A stretch of DNA of 8,287 bases, taken from Campylobacterales bacterium. Lineage in GTDB: Bacteria > Campylobacterota_A > Desulfurellia > JAADFJ01. The notes beneath the pieces were generated by a model. The model was not told the DNA's origin. It searched no databases and saw only the letters and a list, made by a program, of their open reading frames with translations. Position numbers and translations under genes: made by a program. The stretch is taken from the NCBI GenBank assembly GCA_027080125.1, contig JALWSW010000043.1, positions 1 through 8,287 on the forward strand, given 5' to 3'. Of this stretch, positions 1 through 5,986 are shown in pieces (the stretch's first letter is position 1; each line of letters opens with the position of its first letter).

Positions 1-711
1 CAGGCTGTTCAGTATAAACGCATACTGCTCAAATTAAGCGGAGAGGCTCTCAAGGGCGATTCCGAATACGGTATCGATCCGGCTGTTTTGTCAGATCTTG
101 CTTCACAAATAGTCAGGATACATCAGATGGGGGTCTCCGTTGCAATAGTCGTAGGAGGTGGAAATATCTTCAGAGGCATAAAAGGCGTTTCAATTGGAAT
201 GGACAGAGCAACATCCGATTATATGGGAATGCTTGCCACAGTCATCAACGGTCTTGCGCTTGCTGATGCGATAGAAAAGCAAGGTATAGATACACGTGTT
301 ATGAGCGCAATTGAGATGCGTCAGATTGCCGAACCTTATATAAGAAGAAGAGCCACAAGGCATCTTGAAAAAGGGCGTGTGATAATCTTTGTGGCAGGAA
401 CCGGAAGCCCCTATTTTACAACCGATACGGCAGCAAGTCTGAGAGCGGCTGAGATTGATGCTGATGCGGTATTTAAGGCAACAAAGGTTGGAGGGGTTTA
501 TGATAAAGACCCGACGACCAATCAGGATGCCAAACGCTTTTCGACGATAAGCTATATGGAGCTTCTTCAAAAACAGCTTCATGTTATGGACTATGCCGCA
601 GTTTCACTCTGTATGGAAAAAAAGGTTCCGATTGTGGTTTTGGATATTACAAAGCCTGAAAGTCTGTTCAATGTTGTCTCAGGCAAAAACGAAGGAACCG
701 TCGTTAAATAA
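1..711 (+). CDS. pyrH: UMP kinase (uridylate kinase), 3' part; start codon upstream of window
   Basis: Cytosolic amino-acid-kinase-family enzyme that phosphorylates UMP to UDP with ATP, feeding UTP and CTP synthesis. The frame is open from base 1 and gives 236 codons before TAA at 709-711. It begins with YKRILLKLSGEAL, the normal start of the family, so only about four residues including Met should be missing. A TTG at 88 is in frame but internal and is not the start. Visible motifs (window residue numbers): KLSGEAL 11-17, GGGNIFRG 52-59, SDYMGMLAT 72-80, GTGSPYFTTDTAA 133-145, VMD 195-197. By eye, Arg58, Asp73, Asp142, Asp170 and Asp197 match E. coli Arg62, Asp77, Asp146, Asp174 and Asp201 at a constant offset of 4. 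Odd: the usual KVDGVY reads KVGGVY at 162-167. It is the first visible gene of the run, and pyrH-frr adjacency is classic. Identification is secure. Confidence 0.97.
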   Translation, partial: QAVQYKRILLKLSGEALKGDSEYGIDPAVLSDLASQIVRIHQMGVSVAIVVGGGNIFRGIKGVSIGMDRATSDYMGMLATVINGLALADAIEKQGIDTRVMSAIEMRQIAEPYIRRRATRHLEKGRVIIFVAGTGSPYFTTDTAASLRAAEIDADAVFKATKVGGVYDKDPTTNQDAKRFSTISYMELLQKQLHVMDYAAVSLCMEKKVPIVVLDITKPESLFNVVSGKNEGTVVK

Positions 712-716
712 GGAGG
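710..716 (+). promoter_or_regulatory. Strong Shine-Dalgarno of frr
   Basis: AAGGAGG lies 6 bases before the frr ATG at 723 and overlaps the pyrH stop codon TAA (709-711). It sits at the only true intergenic gap in the window and is the best Shine-Dalgarno match seen, suggesting that frr is translated efficiently and largely independently of pyrH. Confidence 0.88.
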
Positions 717-722
717 CTATTT

Positions 723-1268
723 ATGATAAAGGATGCTTCGAAAAGAATGGAAAACGTTATAGGGTGGCTGAATGTCCAGTTGGGGGGTCTGAGAACCGGA
801 AGAGCAAGTAGCTCTATGGTGGAAAATATAAAGGTTCCTGCTTACGGCGGCAAGATGACGCTTAAATCTGTTGCAAGTATATCGATTCCGGATACCTCAA
901 CAATAGTTATAGAACCGTGGGATCATTCCCTGACAAAGGAGATTGAAAAAGCGATAGGAAATTCGACTCTCGGTATTATGCCTGCGGTTGACGGTAACAT
1001 ATTAAAAATAAGGATTCCGAAATTGACCGGAGAAAGAAGAGATGAGCTTGTTAAGCTTGCCAAAGAGATGGCAGAAAAGGCAAAAATAAGAATTCGCCAG
1101 GTTAGACGGGAGATCAACACTGAAATCAAAAAAGATCAGGATGCCGGCAAGATAACCGAGGATGAAGCAAGCAAATCTCTTGCGAACATTCAAAAAACCA
1201 CAGACAGATATATAAAAAAAATTAATGATCTGCTTGATGCAAAAGAGAAGGAGATCAGAACGATATAG
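723..1268 (+). CDS. frr: Ribosome recycling factor
   Basis: Cytosolic factor that, with EF-G, splits the post-termination ribosome so its subunits can be reused. The product is 181 residues, close to the usual 185; the N-terminus is a few residues shorter than common. Family hallmarks: LRTGRAS 23-29 in the first long helix, the beta-rich domain with ASISIPDTSTIVIEPWD 51-67, IEKAIGNSTLGIMPAVDGN 74-92, then PKLTGERRDELVK 99-111, the basic helix IRQVRREIN 124-132, and DQDAGKITEDEA 138-149 near the C-terminal helix ending KEKEI. The ATG at 723 is fixed by the AAGGAGG at 710-716. It lies 11 bases after pyrH, and its TAG stop shares one base with the uppS GTG. An A8 run at 1214-1221 lies near its 3' end. 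Identification is secure. Confidence 0.97.
   Translation: MIKDASKRMENVIGWLNVQLGGLRTGRASSSMVENIKVPAYGGKMTLKSVASISIPDTSTIVIEPWDHSLTKEIEKAIGNSTLGIMPAVDGNILKIRIPKLTGERRDELVKLAKEMAEKAKIRIRQVRREINTEIKKDQDAGKITEDEASKSLANIQKTTDRYIKKINDLLDAKEKEIRTI
1248..1253 (+). promoter_or_regulatory. Probable Shine-Dalgarno of uppS, long spacing
   Basis: AAGGAG inside the end of frr is followed by 14 bases before the uppS GTG at 1268, longer than the usual 5-9. No other standard start codon lies between the in-frame TGA at 1235-1237 and this GTG, so the long spacing is not due to a misplaced start. Coupling to frr termination at the TAGTG overlap probably helps initiation. Confidence 0.55.
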
Positions 1269-1951
1269 TGAAATATGGACAAAGCTTTCCGAATCATATT
1301 GCCATTATTATGGATGGAAACGGAAGATGGGCAAAAAATAAAAACAAACCCCGAACTTATGGACACATAAAAGGGGCATCTGTTGCAATCGATACCGTAT
1401 TATATGCGAAAAAACTCGGAATAAAATATCTCACACTGTTTGCTTTTAGCACAGAAAACTGGAACAGGCCTTCCGAGGAGGTTAGTTTCCTTTTTGCTCT
1501 CTTGCAAGAGCATCTGAAAAAAGAAGCTGAAAAGATAAAAGAGAATGGAATTCGCTTCAAGACAATCGGAAATCTTGCCACCCTTCCTGATTCGCTTGTA
1601 AAACTTATAAACAGCCTCAGTAATATGACGGAAATTTGTAATGATATGGTCTTTACGCTCGCTGTTTCTTATGGCGGAAAGCAGGAGATTGAAGAGGCAG
1701 CTGAGAAATATAAAAATTCCGAACCCGGAATCAAATTCAAAGATTGTATTCAAAGCTCTTTTCTTCCTGATCCGGATCTGTTGATTAGAACCGGGGGTGA
1801 AAAAAGAATAAGCAATTTTTTGCTTTATTCTCTTGCCTACACGGAACTCTATTTTCTGGATAAATATTGGCCTGACTTTTCCGAAAGAGATTTTAAAGAT
1901 GCCATAAAAGAATATATGGCAAGAAAACGAAAGTTTGGCAATCTGATATGA
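1268..1951 (+). CDS. uppS: Undecaprenyl diphosphate synthase (cis-prenyltransferase)
   Basis: Condenses isopentenyl diphosphate onto farnesyl diphosphate to make the C55 cis-polyprenyl carrier used for peptidoglycan and surface polysaccharides; acts at the cytosolic face of the membrane. It has 227 residues, against about 245-250 usually, with short ends but a complete core. Motifs: HIAIIMDGNGRWA 10-22 with Asp16 (E. coli Asp26) as the magnesium and diphosphate site, Arg29 and His33 in RTYGH, FAFSTENWNRP 58-68, and IRTGGEKRISNFLL 173-186 with Arg174, Arg180, Ser182 and then Glu193 (E. coli Arg194, Arg200, Ser202, Glu213). The start is GTG at 1268: an in-frame TGA lies at 1235-1237, and the next ATG falls inside the catalytic motif. 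Its stop overlaps the cdsA start as ATGA. Its substrate arises from the MEP pathway, two enzymes of which are encoded downstream. Confidence 0.96.
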   Translation: MKYGQSFPNHIAIIMDGNGRWAKNKNKPRTYGHIKGASVAIDTVLYAKKLGIKYLTLFAFSTENWNRPSEEVSFLFALLQEHLKKEAEKIKENGIRFKTIGNLATLPDSLVKLINSLSNMTEICNDMVFTLAVSYGGKQEIEEAAEKYKNSEPGIKFKDCIQSSFLPDPDLLIRTGGEKRISNFLLYSLAYTELYFLDKYWPDFSERDFKDAIKEYMARKRKFGNLI

Positions 1952-2730
1952 AAAAGCGCATACTTACCGCTCTTTTGATTGTTCCTCCGATATTGGCAAT
2001 TATTGAGTTTGCGCCGATATTGATAATCAAAATCATATCATTTGCAGCAGGTTTAATTGCCATAGACGAATTTCACGGCTTGATTAAAAAAACCGATAAA
2101 GTTTACTGGATCTATTCAATCTTTGCATTCTCTCTGGTGTTCTGGCTTGCCGCTGAGCGTGTAGGATTGTTCGGTCCTGCAATCCTTGTCACATTTGTTA
2201 TGCTTTTATCGATTCCCCTGCTTACAAAAAATGATTTGGAGTATGACTTTACTCATGTTGCCGGAAGCTGGCTGGCAATAACATACGTTAGTCTGTATAG
2301 TTTTTTTTATATTATGATACGCCTACAAAAAGGCAGAGAAATCCTTATCGCTATCCTTTTTATGGTATGGATAACCGACAGCATAGCTATGCTGGCAGGT
2401 AAGATAATCGGAAAGAGAAAGCTCTCACCTGTTATCAGTCCTCATAAAACGGTCGAGGGTTTTCTTGCCGGAATGGCAGCGGCAATGATATCCGCTTTTG
2501 CTATCGAAAAAGTTTTCGGTCTTTTCAATTTTGCTGATGCGGTTGCAATTGGATTGATTGTCGGAATCGCAGGGCAAGCCGGTGATCTTATCGAATCAAC
2601 ATTCAAACGCTATGCAGGCAAGAAGGATTCGGGCAAAATTCTACCCGGACATGGCGGAGTATTGGATAGACTCGACAGTCTGGCAGTCTCTGTTGCATTG
2701 AGCTATCTCTATATTACATTGGTATCTTAA
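1948..2730 (+). CDS. cdsA: Phosphatidate cytidylyltransferase (CDP-diglyceride synthase)
   Basis: Integral inner-membrane enzyme that makes CDP-diacylglycerol from phosphatidate and CTP, the branch point for phospholipids. It has 260 residues, a normal length, with hydrophobic segments throughout (about 5-40, 53-95, 105-127, 132-152, 172-210 and 245-258). The C-terminal family signature is intact at 217-243: S, KR at 220-221, KD at 226-227, then PGHGGVLDRLD at 233-243. Upstream blocks are also typical: WITDSIA 141-147, SPHKTVEG 164-171 and GQAGDLIES 209-217. The ATG at 1948 overlaps the uppS TGA (ATGA); no good Shine-Dalgarno is visible, so translation is probably coupled to uppS. A T8 run lies at 2301-2308. 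The TAA stop abuts the dxr ATG with zero gap and in the same frame. Confidence 0.96.
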   Translation: MKKRILTALLIVPPILAIIEFAPILIIKIISFAAGLIAIDEFHGLIKKTDKVYWIYSIFAFSLVFWLAAERVGLFGPAILVTFVMLLSIPLLTKNDLEYDFTHVAGSWLAITYVSLYSFFYIMIRLQKGREILIAILFMVWITDSIAMLAGKIIGKRKLSPVISPHKTVEGFLAGMAAAMISAFAIEKVFGLFNFADAVAIGLIVGIAGQAGDLIESTFKRYAGKKDSGKILPGHGGVLDRLDSLAVSVALSYLYITLVS

Positions 2731-3873
2731 ATGAAAAAAATAGCTGTGCTGGGTTCTACCGGTTCGGTAGGTATGCAAACATTGGATGTCATCGGCAGAT
2801 TTCCCGAACTTTTTAAGGTGGAATTGCTTGCCTCTTTTCATTTTTCAGCCAAACTTATAGATCAAATAAAGCGGTTTAAGCCTTCATATGTTTATACCAA
2901 TCAGAAAAACGGATTCAGTGTGGAAGGCGAAAAGTATACCAATGATATCAATGAGCTGTTCAGCTTTTTCGATTCCGATAAAATAGATCTTATAGTTTCT
3001 GCTATATCGGGAAAAGCGGGAATTATACCAACATATAAGGCTATTTTATCGGGAAAAGAGATTGCAATTGCCAACAAGGAAAGTTGGGTTTCGGCCGGTC
3101 CGTTTCTCAAAAATGCAATAGAGGCAAGCGGTGCGAGGGTGATTCCGGTTGATTCGGAGCATAGCGCAGTCTTTCAGGCTATAGGGAAAGATAAAAAAGC
3201 GGTTCAAAAGATAATATTGACCGCCTCAGGCGGACCGTTTCATAACAGAAAAGCCGATCTACTGAACGATATAACAATAGATGAGGTTATCAAACATCCG
3301 GTCTGGAGTATGGGTCCTAAGATTTCGGTTGACTCGGCAACATTTTTTAATAAAGGATTTGAGATAATCGAAGCTGCCGAGTTGTTTGATCTTGATTTCA
3401 CCGATATTGATGTCTTTGTTCATAAACAGGGAATCGTTCATTCTTTAGTAAGCTTCAGTGACGGAACTGTTATCGCTCAGCTTGGAAAACCTGATATGAG
3501 AATACCGATTGGATATGCTATAGGATATCCCGAGCGGCTTCCCGGATTGCCTTACGAAGGTGATTCGATTGGATTTGAACAGATAAAAAATATAAAGTTT
3601 GACAATTTAAACAAAAGGGAAAAAAGGGCGCTTGAGATAACATATCAGGCATGGGAAAAAGGAATCGCCTCAAGAATTGTTTTGGTTACCGCAGATGAGG
3701 CTGCTGTCAAGGCGTTTCTGGCTGGCAACATACGTTTTTGCGATATAGTTGATTTTGTGGAAAATAAGGTTATTAATGTTAATCCGGGCAAGATTTATGA
3801 TATGGAAGATGTGATAAGGCTTTCAGATCAGCTGTCTGAGGAGTTTGACAAGGAGTTAAATATAAACAGATGA
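2731..3873 (+). CDS. dxr: 1-deoxy-D-xylulose 5-phosphate reductoisomerase
   Basis: Converts 1-deoxy-D-xylulose 5-phosphate to 2-C-methylerythritol 4-phosphate with NADPH, the committed MEP-pathway step; cytosolic. It has 380 residues, near the usual 385-400. The N-terminal NADPH fold has GSTGSVG 8-14, followed by IANKESWVSAG 113-123. Metal and substrate residues are present: Asp141, Ser142, Glu143 in PVDSEHSA, Ser166 in ASGGPF, His189 and Trp192 in HPVWSMG, Ser202, Asn207, Lys208 and Glu211 in DSATFFNKGFE (E. coli Ser186, His209, Trp212, Ser222, Asn227, Lys228, Glu231 by a constant offset of 20). Odd: the usual NAANE of the C-terminal domain reads VTADE at 319-323, and the common HPQS block reads HKQG at 231-234. 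No Shine-Dalgarno is evident before the ATG, which directly follows the cdsA stop. Its TGA overlaps the rseP start. Confidence 0.96.
   Translation: MKKIAVLGSTGSVGMQTLDVIGRFPELFKVELLASFHFSAKLIDQIKRFKPSYVYTNQKNGFSVEGEKYTNDINELFSFFDSDKIDLIVSAISGKAGIIPTYKAILSGKEIAIANKESWVSAGPFLKNAIEASGARVIPVDSEHSAVFQAIGKDKKAVQKIILTASGGPFHNRKADLLNDITIDEVIKHPVWSMGPKISVDSATFFNKGFEIIEAAELFDLDFTDIDVFVHKQGIVHSLVSFSDGTVIAQLGKPDMRIPIGYAIGYPERLPGLPYEGDSIGFEQIKNIKFDNLNKREKRALEITYQAWEKGIASRIVLVTADEAAVKAFLAGNIRFCDIVDFVENKVINVNPGKIYDMEDVIRLSDQLSEEFDKELNINR
3850..3855 (+). promoter_or_regulatory. Probable Shine-Dalgarno of rseP, long spacing
   Basis: AAGGAG within the last codons of dxr lies 14 bases before the rseP ATG at 3870, the same spacing as at uppS. 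The ATG overlaps the dxr TGA (ATGA), so ribosomes finishing dxr are probably the main source of rseP initiation, with this site helping to retain them. The assignment is tentative because of the spacing. Confidence 0.5.
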
Positions 3874-4952
3874 TTATTTGGGGCATAATAGCGATAGCTA
3901 TTCTGATTGTTGTGCATGAGGCAGGCCATTTTGTTGCCGCCAAAAGCATGGGGGTTGGGGTCGAGGCGTTTTCGGTTGGTTTCGGGCCCATACTTTTGCG
4001 AAAAAAGATAGGCGAAACCGAATATAGACTCTCATTGGTTCCCCTCGGAGGATATGTAAAGCTCGTAGGTGAAAATGATGATGCAGAAAGCAGCAAAGAG
4101 GCGTTTTCATTTTCGGCAAAACCGGTTTGGAGAAGAGCTGTAATTATTGCAGCCGGACCAATCACAAATCTTGTAACCGCTGTCGGCTTTTTCGTATTAA
4201 GCTCTTGGATAGGTATTGCCGTACTCTCCTCTCATATCGGTACGGTTCTGAAAGATTCTCCGGCTTATAACGCCGGAATACAAAAAGGTGACAGGATTAT
4301 CAAAATTAACGGGATAAATGTGCTGACTTTCAAAAAAATGGCTTCAATCATAAAGAAAAATCCCGGGAAACATTTGAGGGTTCTCATAGATAGATCAGGA
4401 ACAAAAAAAACCGTTATCATAATTCCCGGATTAAAAAAGCTGAAAAACATTTTCGGTGAGGAAAAACCCGCCGGTTTCATAGGAGTAATGCCTTACGGAG
4501 ACAAGGTTCTTGAACGCTACTCATTTTTCTCAGGCATCAAAAACGGCGTTTATCAATCATACAGAATAACCTATCTGACAATAGAATCACTAATAAAACT
4601 TGTAGATGGAGAGGTTTCAGTCAAGCAGCTTGGCGGTCCGGTGATGATAATCAAGATTGCCGGCAATGAAGCATCAGCAGGAGCCGGTGTATTTCTCTTT
4701 TTCCTTGCGATAATAGGCATAAATCTTGGCATTCTCAATCTGCTGCCGATTCCTATTCTGGACGGAGGACATCTTTTCTTTCTAACAATCGAGGCAATTC
4801 GCGGCAAAAAATTGTCTGATAAAGCAATCAGCATCTCTCAGCAGGTCGGCTTATCTCTTCTTATTCTACTGATGGTTTTTGCAACCTACAACGACCTTAT
4901 GCGCTTTTTTCCGCATATCAGCTCGGCGGTCAATTCGCTGCTTCATAAATGA
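3870..4952 (+). CDS. rseP: RseP-like site-2 zinc metalloprotease (intramembrane protease, M50)
   Basis: Inner-membrane protease of the S2P family that cleaves transmembrane segments, classically anti-sigma factors or leftover signal peptides; the substrate here is unknown. HEAGH at 16-20 (His16, Glu17, His20) sits in the first membrane segment, and the third zinc ligand, Asp298, lies in NLLPIPILDGGH 290-301. IAAGPITN 93-100 begins the second membrane segment, one PDZ domain spans roughly 120-205, LGGPVMI occurs at 254-260, and further membrane segments lie near 272-292 and 322-342. At 360 residues with a single PDZ it resembles the short deltaproteobacterial and Firmicutes form rather than the roughly 450-residue, two-PDZ E. 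coli protein. The ATG overlaps the dxr stop, and the stop overlaps the ispG ATG. An A8 run lies at 4403-4410. The family is certain; a role in a sigma-E-like cascade is inference. Confidence 0.94.
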   Translation: MIIWGIIAIAILIVVHEAGHFVAAKSMGVGVEAFSVGFGPILLRKKIGETEYRLSLVPLGGYVKLVGENDDAESSKEAFSFSAKPVWRRAVIIAAGPITNLVTAVGFFVLSSWIGIAVLSSHIGTVLKDSPAYNAGIQKGDRIIKINGINVLTFKKMASIIKKNPGKHLRVLIDRSGTKKTVIIIPGLKKLKNIFGEEKPAGFIGVMPYGDKVLERYSFFSGIKNGVYQSYRITYLTIESLIKLVDGEVSVKQLGGPVMIIKIAGNEASAGAGVFLFFLAIIGINLGILNLLPIPILDGGHLFFLTIEAIRGKKLSDKAISISQQVGLSLLILLMVFATYNDLMRFFPHISSAVNSLLHK

Positions 4953-5986
4953 GAAAAAGAAAGCGGACGGTTTTTATCGGTTCTGTTCCTATAGGAGGAG
5001 CAAACCCCATTGTTGTGCAATCTATGACTAAAAATCCACCTTCCAGATTGAATGAGGCAATAAGCGAGATAAACCGGCTTGCTCAGGTTGGATGTGAACT
5101 GATAAGGGTTGCTGTTCCCACCTTAAAAGACGCATATTTTCTTTCCGAACTCAAAGAAAAATCGGTGTTGCCTGTTGTTGCGGATATTCATTTTGACAGC
5201 AGAATCGCAATTAAAGCAATTGAAAACGGAGCTGATGAAATAAGAATCAATCCGGGAAATTTTCCTAAAAAGCATCTTGCCGAGATTGTAAAAGCAGCAA
5301 AGGCAAGAAAAAAACCGATAAGAATCGGCGTAAACAGCGGCTCTCTTGAAAAATCACTTGAATGCTCGGCACAATCTCTGGCTGATTCTGCCCTGAAATG
5401 GGCAAGATTAATTGAAAATCTGGGTTTTAGAGACCTGAAAATCTCTGCAAAATCTTCCGATGCGGCTATGACGGTTCAAACATATCGCATATTGGACAAA
5501 GCATGCGATTATCCGCTTCATATTGGCGTTACTGAATCAGGCACCGTTGCAACCGGCGCGGCACGCTCAGCCATTGCCCTTGGAAAATTGCTTGAGGAGG
5601 GAATAGGCGATACAATAAGGGTATCGCTTACTGGCAACAGAGTTGATGAGATTGATGTTTGCTATGAAATCTTGAGAACAACAGGCACAAGAAACATAGG
5701 GGCAAAACTTATAAGCTGTCCGAGCTGCGGGCGGGTTCAGATTGATTTGACAAAACTTGCCAATGATGTTCAAAGCATAATAAGACGGATAAGAAAACCG
5801 ATAACCGTCAGCGTTATGGGATGCGTGGTAAATGCGATAGGGGAGGCAAAAAATGCCGATATTGCAATAGCCGGAGGAGTTGGTCACGGTTTGATTATAA
5901 AAAAAGGGAAAATTGTTGAGAATGTTAAAGAGGAGAAGCTTCTCGGAAAGTTTGAAGAGGAACTTGAAAAGATGGGGGCATTATGA
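4949..5986 (+). CDS. ispG: 4-hydroxy-3-methylbut-2-en-1-yl diphosphate synthase (GcpE)
   Basis: Iron-sulfur enzyme of the MEP pathway that reductively converts methylerythritol cyclodiphosphate to HMBPP; cytosolic, dependent on an electron donor. It has 345 residues, the short bacterial form. A TIM-barrel region contains VQSMT 23-27, CELIRVAVP 49-57, ADIHFD 78-83, RINPGN 99-104, RIGVNSGSLE 125-134 and GVTESGT 193-199. The C-terminal [4Fe-4S] domain has Cys257 and Cys260 in CPSCGR, Cys292 in VMGCVVN and Glu299; the spacings (32 from the second to the third Cys, then 7 to Glu) match the known cluster ligands. Odd: the usual NGPGEA reads NAIGEA at 295-300, and the usual TNTDT after VQSM reads TKNPP. 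The ATG overlaps the rseP TGA and no Shine-Dalgarno is evident, so coupling is likely. It is followed directly by glmU rather than proS or polC. Confidence 0.96.
   Translation: MRKRKRTVFIGSVPIGGANPIVVQSMTKNPPSRLNEAISEINRLAQVGCELIRVAVPTLKDAYFLSELKEKSVLPVVADIHFDSRIAIKAIENGADEIRINPGNFPKKHLAEIVKAAKARKKPIRIGVNSGSLEKSLECSAQSLADSALKWARLIENLGFRDLKISAKSSDAAMTVQTYRILDKACDYPLHIGVTESGTVATGAARSAIALGKLLEEGIGDTIRVSLTGNRVDEIDVCYEILRTTGTRNIGAKLISCPSCGRVQIDLTKLANDVQSIIRRIRKPITVSVMGCVVNAIGEAKNADIAIAGGVGHGLIIKKGKIVENVKEEKLLGKFEEELEKMGAL

Noticed and set aside
190..582. 130-residue open frame on the - strand within pyrH
   Set aside because: It lies wholly opposite a strongly conserved gene, its translation is Cys/His/Arg-rich without any recognisable motif, and there is no credible start signal. 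It is a shadow of the pyrH codons.
88..711. TTG at 88 as the start of pyrH
   Set aside because: The frame is open back to base 1 and encodes the conserved YKRILLKLSGEAL block, which would be lost with this start. The real start lies upstream of the window.
581..811. 76-residue + strand frame across the pyrH/frr junction
   Set aside because: It overlaps the ends of two conserved genes in another frame, and its translation is low in meaningful pattern.
3599..3604. TTGACA within dxr as a possible -35 element for rseP
   Set aside because: At 16-18 bases downstream there is only an A/G-rich stretch with no -10-like hexamer.
3779..4165. 128-residue open frame on the - strand across the dxr/rseP junction
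   Set aside because: Both overlapping genes are well supported on the + strand, and the antisense translation shows no family features. Treated as chance.
5933..5944. 12-base perfect palindrome GAGAAGCTTCTC near the end of ispG
   Set aside because: It has no loop to form a useful hairpin, lies in coding sequence, has no T tract after it, and does not recur in the window. Not a terminator or a supported operator.
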